A stretch of DNA of 64,000 nt from Steroidobacteraceae bacterium (GCA_041395505.1 JAWLAG010000001.1:372001-436000), one strand, 5' to 3'; shown: positions 16,694 through 25,370, counted from the first letter of the stretch. Notes: generated by a model not told the origin, from the letters alone. Translations and numbers: made by a program.

Positions 16694-17772
16694 GCAGTGA
16701 CCGGCTGATCGGTGACCAGCGGGAAACGCAGTGTGACGATGTACTGCTCGTCGAACTTGCCGGCTTTGACGGTGGCACGTTCGCCATAGACAAGCGCCAA
16801 CCGCTCGCGAATATTGGCGAGCGCGAGGCGATTGCCCTCGCGCATGATGGCGCCATCCGGCACGGGGTTACGAACGACGATGGTGATGAGCCCGTTCGCC
16901 AGCTCGCCGTTGACGCTTACCGTACCGCCGTCCGGTCGCGGCTCGATGCCGTGATAGATGGCGTTTTCGAGCAGTGGCTGCAGCATCAGCGACGGCACGA
17001 CGGCCGCACCGGGCAGGGCATCGAGCTTCCACTCGACGCGCAGACGCTCGCCGAGACGCAATTGCTCGATGCGCTGGTAAATGCGCGCGACTTCGATCTC
17101 GTCGCGCAGCGTGATCTGGTTGCGCTTGTCCGACAGGTTGGCGCGAAAGAGGTCGGCGAGATCCTGCACGGCATCTTCGGCGCGCGCCGGGTTCGAGCGC
17201 GTGAGCGCGGCGATGGTGTTCATGCTGTTGAACAGAAAATGCGGGCGGATGCGGGCCTGCAGGGCGTGCACTCGCGCCTGCGCCTGCAGTTCGACATTGC
17301 GGCGCCACTCGTGGGTGATGTAGTAGTAGCGCAGCGCGAGCGCAGTGACTATGCAGCCGATGACCATGTTGCGCACCACGAACGAGGCATGTTGCGCGGG
17401 AAACAGGCCGCCAAATTCTGCCGGGCCGACCAGACCGCTGTTGCCGAGTCGCCAGGTGAGCTCGGAGATGACACCGACCAGGGCGGTCATGGCGCCGAGT
17501 GCGATCGTGGTGCCGGCGGCCACGCTGTGATGGCGCAATCGCGGCCGCAGCCAGCACAACAGCGCGGCGCCTGCGAGGCCAAGCCAAAGCAGGAACATCG
17601 AGGTGCGCGCAAGATCCGTCCAGAAGCCGAGCAGGGTATTGTCGCGGGCGACAGTCAAGGTGAGTGCCGTGACTTCGACAATCAATACCACGGCGAGGAC
17701 CATGCGACCTGCGCAGAAATCCGGCAGATAGTCGCAACTGCCGGGCTCAGCCGCGACCGGCCGCGGCTTCAT
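16690..17772 (-). CDS. algZ: LytS/AlgZ-type sensor histidine kinase
   Basis: Membrane kinase of 360 aa. Four hydrophobic segments lie between residues ~23 and 150. A HisKA_7-like region follows with the phosphoacceptor His178 in RIRPHFLFNSMNTIAAL, and an ATPase domain has the N-box LLENAIYHGIEPR. The family lacks a classic DHp domain, as here. It is the partner of the downstream AlgR-like regulator. The start overlaps the stop of the dehydrogenase gene at 17769 (ATGA), which suggests a three-gene transcript. The signal sensed is not evident; there is no large periplasmic domain. Confidence 0.85.
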   Translation of the reverse strand: MKPRPVAAEPGSCDYLPDFCAGRMVLAVVLIVEVTALTLTVARDNTLLGFWTDLARTSMFLLWLGLAGAALLCWLRPRLRHHSVAAGTTIALGAMTALVGVISELTWRLGNSGLVGPAEFGGLFPAQHASFVVRNMVIGCIVTALALRYYYITHEWRRNVELQAQARVHALQARIRPHFLFNSMNTIAALTRSNPARAEDAVQDLADLFRANLSDKRNQITLRDEIEVARIYQRIEQLRLGERLRVEWKLDALPGAAVVPSLMLQPLLENAIYHGIEPRPDGGTVSVNGELANGLITIVVRNPVPDGAIMREGNRLALANIRERLALVYGERATVKAGKFDEQYIVTLRFPLVTDQPVTA

Positions 17773-18656
17773 GCAGTGCCATCCTCGCCGGGATCGTGGA
17801 AGAGCGGTTCCTTGAGTCGATAGAGCGCCGAGATGTCCTCGTCGCCATAACCCTCGCGGATGAGTGCCTGGTACTCGGCCAGGACTTCTTCGACGACAGG
17901 CAGTGTCGCACCATGTGCCGCCGCCATGTCGCGGCAGATGCGAAGATCCTTCTCGTGCAGGCGCACGCGAAAACCGGCCGGGTATTCACCCTTGATCATG
18001 AACGGCGCACGGTGCACGAAATACCAGGACGAGCCCGCGCCCTTGCCGAGCGTGTCCACCAGAGTTTCGAGCGGCAGCCCTTCGGCACGCGCAAAGGCCA
18101 TCGCCTCGGCGACCGCGCGGATGATGCCGGCGCACATGATCTGGTTGGTGGCCTTGGCGGCCTGGCCGCTGCCTGCCGGTCCAAACCAGCGCACGGTCTT
18201 GCCCATGGCGGCGAGCACCGGCTGGGCGCGCTCGAAGCTCGCGCGATCGCCGCCGGCCATGATCGCCAGTGTGCCAAGGCGCGCGCCTTCCGTGCCGCCG
18301 CTCACCGGGCAGTCGAGAAATGCGATGCCGTAGGCGCCGAGCTCGGCCGCAGCACGCACGGCGGTCTGCCGGCTCACCGTCGAACAATCGATGACGATGC
18401 CGCCGCGCGGCATTTCCTTCGCAATACGCGCAACGAGCGAGAGCACGTCGCCGTCGCCGCCGACGCACATGACGATCAGTTCGCAGTCGCGGGCCAGGGC
18501 CTCGACCGATGCGGCGATGGGGCTCGCCGTTTCCTTGCGAAATTCCTCGGCGCGCGCGGCACTGCGGTTGTAGGCGAGATGCAGCAGGCGGGCGTTGCGG
18601 AGGTTATGCGCCATGTGAAAACCCATGGCGCCAAGACCGATGAAACCGACTTTCAT
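17769..18656 (-). CDS. NAD(P)-dependent beta-hydroxyacid dehydrogenase (3-hydroxyisobutyrate dehydrogenase family)
   Basis: Oxidoreductase of 295 aa. Rossmann motif KVGFIGLGAMGFHMAHNL; substrate motif FLDCPVSGGTEGARLGTL; catalytic Lys region SGQAAKATNQIMCAG; C-terminal domain with GSSWYFVHRAPFM. It could be 3-hydroxyisobutyrate dehydrogenase (valine catabolism), tartronate semialdehyde reductase or a related enzyme; no valine-pathway gene is nearby. Start at 18656 gives the normal MKVGFIGLG N-terminus. It is the first gene of a run with the AlgZ/AlgR pair, an unusual partner. Confidence 0.82.
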   Translation of the reverse strand: MKVGFIGLGAMGFHMAHNLRNARLLHLAYNRSAARAEEFRKETASPIAASVEALARDCELIVMCVGGDGDVLSLVARIAKEMPRGGIVIDCSTVSRQTAVRAAAELGAYGIAFLDCPVSGGTEGARLGTLAIMAGGDRASFERAQPVLAAMGKTVRWFGPAGSGQAAKATNQIMCAGIIRAVAEAMAFARAEGLPLETLVDTLGKGAGSSWYFVHRAPFMIKGEYPAGFRVRLHEKDLRICRDMAAAHGATLPVVEEVLAEYQALIREGYGDEDISALYRLKEPLFHDPGEDGTA

Positions 18657-18723
18657 GGCGGGGGAAGTGTCGGTGATTCCGAAGGCGCGCGCCAGTGGCC
18701 TGGGCGCAGGCACTGGCAGGCGG

Positions 18724-19200
18724 CTACTTGCGCGATTGCGCGCAGAGGCTGTCGACGTCGGCTTTCGCCTGAAGGCGGACCTTGTCGGCCTCGGCGTCGC
18801 TCAGGAACTGCTTCTGGCCATCGGCCAGCGTGCGGTAGATGCGCCGGGCCTGAAGGGACTTCTCGTAGCGCTCACGCGCCTGTTTGCACTGTTCGGCACG
18901 CGTGCGGGCGAGGTCGGCCTGCACGGTCTGCTGGGTCTGGCGCTCCTGCAACTGGCCGCCGATCTGGCCGGCCGTTTCGGTGAGTGCGCCGCGATTGGCG
19001 GCATTGCGCGCGGCGGCGACTTCCGGGTCGCGGCGCTTGAGGCTCGACCCCTGGACCAGCTCGGCGCCCTCGACGGGACGATCGCTGTAGTGCACGCGGC
19101 CGCTGTCGTCCACCCAACGGTAGATTTCAGCATGCACGGCCGATAGCGGCAGTGCAACGCACAGCGCGGCTGCAAGCATTAGCGAACGCGGCTTGATCAT
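18724..19200 (-). CDS. DUF4124 domain secreted protein
   Basis: Protein of 158 aa with a cleavable signal peptide (MIKPRSLMLAAALCVALPL, cut near AVHA-EIYRW). EIYRWVDDSGRVHYSDRPVEG is the DUF4124 signature. A charged coiled-coil region (residues ~65-150) follows. The family is common in Xanthomonadales and related groups and has no assigned function; export to the periplasm is the only inference. Start at 19200 is preferred over a codon five residues upstream because it begins the signal peptide. It diverges from ubiK. Confidence 0.8.
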   Translation of the reverse strand: MIKPRSLMLAAALCVALPLSAVHAEIYRWVDDSGRVHYSDRPVEGAELVQGSSLKRRDPEVAAARNAANRGALTETAGQIGGQLQERQTQQTVQADLARTRAEQCKQARERYEKSLQARRIYRTLADGQKQFLSDAEADKVRLQAKADVDSLCAQSRK

Positions 19201-19424
19201 GCGCGGAAGTATCACCCGAATTGCCCCGTAACCCGTGGTGCCAAGTCACAGCCATCCGATCCCGGCTGCGAACTGTTGCCATTATGCCAGCTGTTAAATG
19301 CTCGTTGCGAGACCGCGCGGCAGAGTGTGCGCCATTTCGCACTATACTCGGCAGATTAGGTACAAAGCGGTGGCGCGCGGGGCATTTAGGCTCCTTGCCG
19401 TGGCCGCAGGAGGAGACAGCGCAG
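19201..19424. promoter_or_regulatory. Divergent promoter region between DUF4124 gene and ubiK
   Basis: 224 bp without a gene. TATACT at 19343-19348 is a plausible plus-strand -10 element for ubiK, but I find no convincing -35 at 17 bp. A strong ribosome site GCAGGAGGAGAC lies at about 19406-19417 before the ubiK ATG. No repeat or RNA gene is seen. Confidence 0.35.
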
Positions 19425-19679
19425 ATGAAGCCAGGCATCGACGAACTGGCGCGACGACTCATCGAGTCGCTGCCGCCTGCCTTGCGCGACCTGCAATCCG
19501 ACATCGAGCAGAATTTCAAATCCGTATTGCGCGCCAATCTCGGCCGCCTCGACCTGGTCGCCCGCGACGAATTCGAAGCGCAGAGCAAGGTGCTGGCGCG
19601 CACCCGGGAAAAGCTCGAAACCCTGAGCGCGCGACTTGCAGAACTCGAGGCACGCATGCAGGAGCGCGCCAAGGACTGA
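19425..19679 (+). CDS. ubiK: Ubiquinone biosynthesis accessory factor UbiK
   Basis: Small protein of 84 aa (YqiC/BMFP family): membrane-fusogenic amphipathic N-terminal half (IDELARRLIESLPPALRDL, NFKSVLRANLGRLDLV) and a trimeric coiled-coil C-terminus (TREKLETLSARLAELEARMQ). UbiK works with UbiJ in the soluble Ubi metabolon. The start at 19425 is set by the good ribosome site upstream and the family N-terminus; the in-frame extension to 19221 is non-coding. It is followed by comM after 47 bp, as in many gammaproteobacteria. Confidence 0.88.
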   Translation: MKPGIDELARRLIESLPPALRDLQSDIEQNFKSVLRANLGRLDLVARDEFEAQSKVLARTREKLETLSARLAELEARMQERAKD

Positions 19680-19726
19680 GTCGCACTAAGCGCCGCTGCA
19701 CGGCGCGCGGTGATTGCGCCTGAGCG

Positions 19727-21301
19727 ATGGCCATCGCGACGCTCAATTGCCGCGCGCAGGTGGGCCTTGCCGCACCGCCGGTGCAGGTCGAGACCCACAT
19801 CGGCAGCGGACTGCCGTCGTTTTCGATCGTCGGCCTGGCGGCCACCGCGGTCAAGGAGAGCAAGGAGCGGGTGCGCTCCGCCATCGCAAGCAGTGGCTTC
19901 GAATTTCCCGCCGGCCGCATCACCGTCAATCTGGCACCGGCGGATCTGCCCAAGGAAGGCGGGCGCTTCGACCTGCCCATCGCGCTCGGTGTGCTGCTCG
20001 CTTCCGGGCAGCTCGAGGCGCAGGGCGTCGACGACTGCGAGTTCTATGGCGAGCTGTCCCTCAATGGCGAATTGCGTGCGGTACGCGGGCTGTTGCCGAC
20101 CGCCCTGCAGGCACGCGATGCCGGTCGGCGGCTGGTGACGCCGCTCGCCAATGCGCGCGAAATCGCCCGCTTCGATTGCGCCGTGGCGCATGGCGCTTGC
20201 GATCTAATCGCCGTTTGCCGCTTTGTCGCAGGCGCGAACGATGCGTTGCAGGTCGCGCTGGCCGATGCGCAATCGACGCCTCCCGGACCGTCTGCAACAG
20301 TGAGTCTCGCCGATGTTCGCGGCCAGGCCATCGCCAAGCAAGCACTGCTGATCGCCGCGACGGGCGGCCACAGCCTGCTGCTGTGTGGCGCGCCGGGCGC
20401 TGGCAAGAGCATGCTCGCCGAGCGCCTGCCCGTCCTGCTCCCGGCACTCGGCGAGGGCGAAGCGCGCGAAGTCGCGCTCATCAATTCCGTCGCGGGCCTC
20501 GAGCCGCCCGCCGGCCGCGGCCGGCCATTTCGCAATCCGCACCATAGCGCTTCGGCGAGCGCCATCGTCGGTGGTGGACCGCGTGCGCTGCCGGGCGAGA
20601 TCAGTCTCGCGCACCATGGCGTGCTCTTCCTCGATGAACTGCCGGAGTTCGACCGCCGCGTACTCGAGGCGCTGCGCGAGCCGCTCGAGCGCGGCACGGT
20701 GAGCATCGCCCGCGCCGCACTCAGGGCAGTCTATCCGGCACGATTCCAGCTGATCGCCGCGATGAATCCCTGTCCCTGTGGCTATCACGGCGATACCCAG
20801 CGACGCTGTCGATGTTCGGCGGCGCAGCTTGCCCGCTACGCCGCCCGCCTGTCCGGGCCCCTGCTCGATCGGATCGACATGTCGGTCTGGGTTCAGGTGC
20901 CGGTGGACGACGAGCTCTTCCAGACGAACGCAACGCCAAGCACACCGGACTCGAGCCTGCGCGAGCAGATCAAGAACGCGCGCGAGCTGCAGTGGCACCG
21001 CCAGGGATGTCTCAATGCGGCGCTCGACGTGACGCAGCTAGCCGAACATGCGCCGCTCGGTCGCGACTGCCTGCAGTTGCTGCGACGCAGCCGGGCCAAG
21101 CTGCGCTACTCGGCGCGAAGCCTTCATCGCATCCTGCGTGTTGCGCGCAGCGTTGCCGATCTGGCCGGCGAGAACGTGCTCGCTGCCGCACATATTGCCG
21201 CGGCACTGCAACTGCGCCGGGCTTTTCTGCCAGCGCAGGCGGAGGGTGGAACCGACGCCGCTAGCGCGCCTTCCCCGCCAGAAAGTCGACAGTCGCCTTG
21301 A
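19727..21301 (+). CDS. comM: ComM/YifB-type Mg-chelatase-like AAA+ helicase
   Basis: Protein of 524 aa: an N-terminal ChlI-like domain (MAIATLNCRAQVGL, VETHIGSGLPSFSIVGL, PADLPKEGGRFDLPIALG), AAA+ core with Walker A LCGAPGAGKSMLAERLP, Walker B LFLDELPEFDRRVLEALREP, the zinc-like cysteine cluster NPCPCGYHGDTQRRCRCS and a C-terminal Mg-chelatase domain. ComM is a hexameric branch-migration helicase that integrates transforming DNA, so the cell may be naturally competent or descend from such. The last 41 bp overlap the convergent cytochrome c5 gene. Confidence 0.92.
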   Translation: MAIATLNCRAQVGLAAPPVQVETHIGSGLPSFSIVGLAATAVKESKERVRSAIASSGFEFPAGRITVNLAPADLPKEGGRFDLPIALGVLLASGQLEAQGVDDCEFYGELSLNGELRAVRGLLPTALQARDAGRRLVTPLANAREIARFDCAVAHGACDLIAVCRFVAGANDALQVALADAQSTPPGPSATVSLADVRGQAIAKQALLIAATGGHSLLLCGAPGAGKSMLAERLPVLLPALGEGEAREVALINSVAGLEPPAGRGRPFRNPHHSASASAIVGGGPRALPGEISLAHHGVLFLDELPEFDRRVLEALREPLERGTVSIARAALRAVYPARFQLIAAMNPCPCGYHGDTQRRCRCSAAQLARYAARLSGPLLDRIDMSVWVQVPVDDELFQTNATPSTPDSSLREQIKNARELQWHRQGCLNAALDVTQLAEHAPLGRDCLQLLRRSRAKLRYSARSLHRILRVARSVADLAGENVLAAAHIAAALQLRRAFLPAQAEGGTDAASAPSPPESRQSP

Positions 21302-21776
21302 TCAGGTCGTCCGACAGATCGACGCGGCCGCCCTTGGCGGGCATGACGCCGGCCGAGCCGGTAAAGCCTTCGAGGGCATGCTTGTAGAGCGTGGCATTGC
21401 CCTGCGCGAGCCGCGGTGCCCAGGCAGCACGGTCGCCCACCTTGGGCGCGCCGCCGATGCCCTGCGCATGGCAGGTGCTGCAAGCCGCGTCATAGACCTG
21501 TTCGGGCGTTTCGAGCTTGGGCGCGGAGGGCGCCGCGCCTGCGCTCGGCGCTTCGATCTTGAGTGCGGAATTGTCCTGTCCGGCAACGGCAATACCGACG
21601 GGTGGCTTGATGCGCGCAGCAACCTCGGCAAGGTAGACCGGATCGGTGAGCACCTGCTGGCCCTGGCGATTGGCGCCGACCGCACGCGCGATGCCCCAGA
21701 TGACGAACATGATGGTCACCAACATCGCGATGACCGCACTGAAGATATTGAAAAACTGCGAGTCCTGCTTGCTCAC
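21261..21776 (-). CDS. Membrane-anchored cytochrome c5-like protein
   Basis: Monoheme c-type cytochrome of 171 aa. It starts with GTG at 21776: (M)SKQDSQFFNIFSAVIAMLV, the family start, followed by one membrane anchor (residues ~10-30), a linker rich in Ala and Pro, then the heme site CSTCHAQG and a distal Met in GVMPAKGG. It is likely a periplasmic electron carrier near the terminal oxidases or denitrification enzymes. The tRNA-Arg gene lies 61 bp upstream on the same strand. The 3' end overlaps comM. Confidence 0.88.
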   Translation of the reverse strand: MSKQDSQFFNIFSAVIAMLVTIMFVIWGIARAVGANRQGQQVLTDPVYLAEVAARIKPPVGIAVAGQDNSALKIEAPSAGAAPSAPKLETPEQVYDAACSTCHAQGIGGAPKVGDRAAWAPRLAQGNATLYKHALEGFTGSAGVMPAKGGRVDLSDDLIKATVDFLAGKAR

Positions 21777-21837
21777 GGTATGCCGCCATTCAGCCGTTTG
21801 TGAAGGGCCCACGCCCCAGCCACACATTATACCAATA

Positions 21838-21914
21838 TGGCGCGCCCGACTGGATTCGAACCAGTGACCCCTGCCTTCGGAGGGCAGTACTCTATCCAGC
21901 TGAGCTACGGGCGC
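21838..21914 (-). tRNA. tRNA-Arg (anticodon CCG)
   Basis: A 77-nt tRNA on the minus strand including an encoded CCA end. Acceptor stem GCGCCCG pairs with CGGGCGC, the D-arm has AGCTCAGCTGGATAGAG, the anticodon loop CTCCGAA gives CCG between stems CTGCC/GGCAG, and the T-arm reads CTGGTTCGAATCCAG. It reads CGG codons, which are frequent in this GC-rich sequence. No integrase or duplicated 3' end lies beside it. Confidence 0.97.
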
Positions 21915-21965
21915 GGGGGCGGCAATTCTACCCGAGCGCGCGTGATCCGGTTACAGGCCGTTGCC

Positions 21966-22937
21966 CTAGAGCCAGCCGCGGCGCTTGAAATAGATGACCG
22001 GCAGGATAGCCGAGACGGCCATGATCCCTAAAGTCATGCCGAAGCCCCAGTGCGTCTGCGACCAGGGCAGGTGCGCGAAATTCATGCCGAAAATTGCGCC
22101 GATTACCGAGGGTGGCAGGAGGACCACGGTTGCCACCGAGAAGATCTTGAGGATGTTGTTCTGATCGAAGTTGATCATCCCAAGTGTAGCGTCGAGGATG
22201 AACGCGAGCTTGTTGCCAAGGAAGCCGGCGTGGTCCGCCATCTGGCTGACGTCGCGGCTCACCACGCGCAGGCGCGACAGCACATCCTGCGGCAGCGGCA
22301 CGAGCGAGTTCTGTTGCGCGAACACGAGCAGGCGCCCGAGACTCCCCAGGCTTTCCCTTGCCTTCGAGATGAGCTCGCCGCTCTGGCCGACACGCGCCAG
22401 CACGTCTTCGTAGTCGGGGCGAACCCTGCGCCCGTCGCTCGCCGCAAAGATTTCCTTGCTGATGCCATCGAGATCGCTGGCGGCGCGCTCGATCACATCG
22501 GCGATGCGGTTGACGATCGCTTCCATCAGGGCTGCGAATACGCTGCCCGAGGTATTGATGCCGCTTGCACCGCGCTCGAGCTGCGCGGCGAAGCGCCGGA
22601 ACGGCAGCGGATCGACGTAGCGGTTCGTGACCAGAAAGCCGTTGCCGAGTATGAAGGTAACCTGCGCGGCTTCGGGCAGGTCTTCGTCAAGACGCGTGAC
22701 CAGGGTCGCCGTCATGTAGAGCGCGCCGTTTTCGTCGTAGAAGCGGCTGGAGGGTTCGATCTCGCGCATCTCTTCGCGCGTCGGCACATCGATGCCGAGG
22801 CCATTCTCGACCAGCGTTTCGTCCTCGCTCGTGGGCTCGAGCAGATCGATCCATACCGCGCGGTGTTGCGAGATGGCGCTCGCGACGTCGGCTTCGCGGC
22901 TGATGCCGTGGTGGCCGCCCGTGTAGACGCTCAGCAC
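21966..22937 (-). CDS. corA: CorA-family magnesium/divalent cation transporter
   Basis: Protein of 323 aa with a large cytoplasmic N-terminal domain, long stalk helix and two C-terminal membrane helices. The selectivity motif is IFGMNFAHLPW (GMN), between helices ILKIFSVATVVLLPPSVIG and GFGMTLGIMAVSAILPVIY; the C-terminus is basic (FKRRGWL). It forms a pentameric channel for Mg2+, Co2+ or Ni2+ in the inner membrane. It lies 54 bp downstream of the dsbA-like gene on the same strand and 51 bp upstream of the tRNA. Confidence 0.93.
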   Translation of the reverse strand: MLSVYTGGHHGISREADVASAISQHRAVWIDLLEPTSEDETLVENGLGIDVPTREEMREIEPSSRFYDENGALYMTATLVTRLDEDLPEAAQVTFILGNGFLVTNRYVDPLPFRRFAAQLERGASGINTSGSVFAALMEAIVNRIADVIERAASDLDGISKEIFAASDGRRVRPDYEDVLARVGQSGELISKARESLGSLGRLLVFAQQNSLVPLPQDVLSRLRVVSRDVSQMADHAGFLGNKLAFILDATLGMINFDQNNILKIFSVATVVLLPPSVIGAIFGMNFAHLPWSQTHWGFGMTLGIMAVSAILPVIYFKRRGWL

Positions 22938-22991
22938 CGGGCACCCGGCTGCGAGCGATTGGCTGCCAGATTGTCCGTAAAGCTTACCGGC

Positions 22992-23867
22992 TCAGCGCTG
23001 TTTTTCTGCCGCTGCCAGATCGTTCAGCAGTGTCAGCAGTTCGGCATGACCGCCTGCCATGCCGACATCGGTCTTGTACTTGCCGTTGACGATGATGTCC
23101 GGGACGCCTGTGACGCTGAAGCGACGCGTGACCTGGTCGGCGCGCTGCAGCTCGGTATTGACAGCGAATGAGTTCGCCGCATCGCGGAACGCTTTGGGGT
23201 CGACACCGAGGCCGGCGAGAAACTTCGCCTGCACATCGACGCTGTCGGCCTCGTTGTTGCCCAGCAGGCTGTTGCCCTGGCGATGGATGGCATCGAACAC
23301 CTTGCCATGGAGTTCATCGAGCTTGCCGAGCGCCTTCAGTGCATAGAAGAGGCGCGCATGGGCGCGATGCGCCGGGCCCCAGATGACCGGTACGCGCGTG
23401 AACTCGACATACGAGGGCTTGCTTTTCGCCTTCCAGTTCTCGAGGAAAGGGTCGAGCGCATAGCAGTGGCTGCAGCCGTACCAGAACACTTCCAGCACTT
23501 CGACCTTGCCGGGTGCGGCCATGGTCGGTTGCGCCGGACTGATCGGCTGGTAATTGACACCGGCCTTCCAGCGTCCGTTCGGCAGGCGATCCTTTGCGGC
23601 GGGCGCGGTCAAGGCTGCGAGCGGCGCCGAATCGGCGGTCTGCTCCTCGCCCGTGGTTTCCTCAACGGCTGCAGCGGCGCTCGTCTCGGCGCTGCCGGCT
23701 GTGTTCGCCGGTTCGGCGGGTGCCGCAGCGGCGCTCTCCGGCGGGGCTTCGCTGCTACCCGCGGCGGCTGGTGCCGTGGCGGCCTGCTCGGTATTGCGAC
23801 CGCACGAGGATACGGAGTAGGTGGTGAGCAGTACGGCAATGGCCGTCAGCACTATACGGTAGCTCAT
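22992..23867 (-). CDS. dsbA: DsbA-family thiol:disulfide oxidoreductase, probable lipoprotein with long linker
   Basis: Protein of 291 aa. The thioredoxin-fold domain (residues ~105-290) has the redox site FWYGCSHCYALDP (Cys132/Cys135) and the cis-Pro segment TGVPDIIVNG. The N-terminus has a hydrophobic stretch ending SVSSC (Cys22), a possible lipobox, then a disordered linker of about 75 residues rich in Ala, Pro, Glu and Ser. Typical DsbA is a soluble ~210-aa periplasmic protein, so this one is probably tethered. Start at 23867 is preferred because AAGGA lies 11 nt upstream; an ATG six codons earlier has no such site. Cytochrome c4 is 39 bp upstream in the same orientation. Confidence 0.87.
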   Translation of the reverse strand: MSYRIVLTAIAVLLTTYSVSSCGRNTEQAATAPAAAGSSEAPPESAAAAPAEPANTAGSAETSAAAAVEETTGEEQTADSAPLAALTAPAAKDRLPNGRWKAGVNYQPISPAQPTMAAPGKVEVLEVFWYGCSHCYALDPFLENWKAKSKPSYVEFTRVPVIWGPAHRAHARLFYALKALGKLDELHGKVFDAIHRQGNSLLGNNEADSVDVQAKFLAGLGVDPKAFRDAANSFAVNTELQRADQVTRRFSVTGVPDIIVNGKYKTDVGMAGGHAELLTLLNDLAAAEKQR

Positions 23868-23906
23868 CGTACGCGATTCCTTCACCAGTTGACGGCGGAT
23901 GCCGGT

Positions 23907-24542
23907 TTAGCGCATGCCCTGGATGTATGAAGCGACGTCGCGGATGTCTTCGGCGGTCATCGCCGCGGCAATGGTGTTCATCATGGCGCCATTGCGGCTT
24001 TGATGGCTTTCGCCATTCTGATCGACATAACGCGCGTTCGCGGCATACGCCCGGAGCTGCTTGACGGTGTAGACAGCGTACTGGGCCCGAAGTGCCGGAT
24101 ATCCAGCCCCGGGATTGCCGCGGCCAACCGGACCGTGACAGGCAACACAGGCCGGCACCCCTTTGCCCGGATTGCCCGAGCGGTAGAGCTGCTCACCGGC
24201 CTTCCAGTAGGAAGGGTCCGCCTCGAGCCCCTGGGGAGCGAGCGCGGAGTAATAGGCGGCCAGGTCGTCGATGTCCTGGTCGGACAATGCGGCGGCCTGC
24301 GGTGCCATGTTCGGTTCGTAACGTTGGCCGCCGCGAAACAGGTGCAACTGCTCGCGGATGTAGGAGGCGTTCTGGCCGGCCAGGTTGGGCCAGTCGGGAT
24401 TGACACTGTTGCCGTTCAGGCCATGGCAGGCGACACAGGTCGCGGCCTTCGCGGCACCGGCTTCGGCCGAGCCATCGGCCATGACGGGCGAGGCCGCGGC
24501 CAGCGCCAACAACACAAGCAGCGAAACGGACGAGCGTTGCAT
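23907..24542 (-). CDS. Diheme cytochrome c4
   Basis: Periplasmic cytochrome of 211 aa with a signal peptide (MQRSSVSLLVLLALAAASPVMA) and two heme sites, CVACHGLNG near residue 37 and CVACHGPVG near residue 130, each half with its distal Met region (NMAPQAAAL and MMNTIAAAM). Cytochrome c4 passes electrons to cbb3-type and other terminal oxidases. The pair cytochrome c4-dsbA beside engB is a conserved gammaproteobacterial arrangement. Start at 24542 begins the signal peptide. Confidence 0.93.
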   Translation of the reverse strand: MQRSSVSLLVLLALAAASPVMADGSAEAGAAKAATCVACHGLNGNSVNPDWPNLAGQNASYIREQLHLFRGGQRYEPNMAPQAAALSDQDIDDLAAYYSALAPQGLEADPSYWKAGEQLYRSGNPGKGVPACVACHGPVGRGNPGAGYPALRAQYAVYTVKQLRAYAANARYVDQNGESHQSRNGAMMNTIAAAMTAEDIRDVASYIQGMR

Positions 24543-24627
24543 GGGACTCCCTGGATGCAAAACTTGAGGCAAGCGCCGAATTGTACACTAGGGGCTGCCA
24601 GGGCCAGCCCGTCCGCACGAGTCGCCA

Positions 24628-25236
24628 GTGAGCCAGTACCCGCATGCCCGATTCCTGACCAGTGCCGCCGCAGCCCGGCAATTCCCGCCTGACGTGGGCG
24701 CCGAGATTGCGCTCGCCGGGCGCTCCAATGCCGGCAAGTCGAGCGCCCTGAATGCCATCAGCGCACGTCGCTCGCTCGCGCGCACCGGCAAGACGCCCGG
24801 GCAGACGCGGCTGTTCAATTTCTTCGAGTTCGAACCGGGTCTGCGTATCGTGGATCTGCCCGGCTACGGATATGCCGCTGGCGCGCACGAGGAAATCGGC
24901 CGTTGGAACGAGCTCGCGGCGCGTCTGCGCGAACGCCGCTCACTGGTCGGGATGATGCTGATCGTCGATGCACGCCGTGGCCTCGCCGACGCGGATCTCG
25001 GCATGATCGAGTATGCCGATCCGCTGCGGCGCGCAGTGCATGTGCTCCTTGGCAAGAGCGACAAGTTGTCGCGCGGCGCCGCGGCCAGTGCCCTGCGGGC
25101 AGCCGAGCGGCAGCTCGGCGATCGCGCGACGGTGAGTCTGTTCTCTGCGCTGAAGCGCCAGGGTCTCGACGAGGCACGTGCGGCGCTTGCGATGATGTGT
25201 TCGCGCGCCACCCAAAAGAAAGCCCCGGAGGTGTGA
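24628..25236 (+). CDS. engB: Ribosome biogenesis GTPase EngB (YsxC/YihA)
   Basis: Small GTPase of 202 aa needed for 50S assembly. G1 GRSNAGKSSALNAI, G3 RIVDLPGYGYAAG, G4 as LGKSDKLSRG (TKxD-type) and G5 VSLFSALKRQG are visible. The start is GTG at 24628 ((M)SQYPHARFLTSAAAA). Divergent from cytochrome c4. Its last bases overlap the stem of the minus-strand terminator described at 25214-25247. Confidence 0.95.
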   Translation: MSQYPHARFLTSAAAARQFPPDVGAEIALAGRSNAGKSSALNAISARRSLARTGKTPGQTRLFNFFEFEPGLRIVDLPGYGYAAGAHEEIGRWNELAARLRERRSLVGMMLIVDARRGLADADLGMIEYADPLRRAVHVLLGKSDKLSRGAAASALRAAERQLGDRATVSLFSALKRQGLDEARAALAMMCSRATQKKAPEV

Positions 25237-25247
25237 ACCCCCGGGGC
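25214..25247 (-). terminator. Rho-independent terminator (minus strand)
   Basis: On the minus strand an 11-bp stem (GCCCCGGGGGT with ACCTCCGGGGC, one G-U pair) closes a TCAC loop and is followed by TTTCTTTT at 25221-25214. On the plus strand the stem is followed by CCCAAG, so it would not end engB transcripts well. It ends either the candidate small RNA or the barrel-gene transcript. Confidence 0.8.
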
Positions 25248-25370
25248 CCAAGTTTACCCGGCACAGGTCTCGTGAACCGGGCCTTGCCCGCTCAGGGAGG
25301 GAAGCGGGGAGCACACGAGGTGCTCAGCAAGTTAGATGCGCGGACCGGCGCCGAGTTCCAATTGAAGTGT
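25214..25370 (-). ncRNA. Candidate small RNA with C-rich loop beside engB/polA
   Basis: Reading the minus strand from about 25370, four stem-loops follow one another. They are 25309-25325 (GAGCAC/GTGCTC), 25287-25308 (CCCGCT/AGCGGG, loop UCCCUCCCUG), 25257-25281 (CCCGG/CCGGG with inner CAC/GTG) and the terminator hairpin at 25222-25247. A TAATAT -10-like box lies at 25377-25382, inside an AT-rich patch with the perfect palindrome ATTGATATCAAT (25382-25393); the -35 is weak, so the 5' end is uncertain. Spot 42 occupies the polA-engB interval in enterics and, as I recall, Xanthomonas sX13 also lies beside polA and has C-rich loops. It could instead be the 3' untranslated region of the upstream barrel gene. 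Confidence 0.5.

Noticed and set aside
21838..21914. tRNA-Arg as an attachment site for a mobile element
   Set aside because: No integrase, no duplicated tRNA end and normal core genes on both sides; XerC at 11280 is the chromosomal recombinase.
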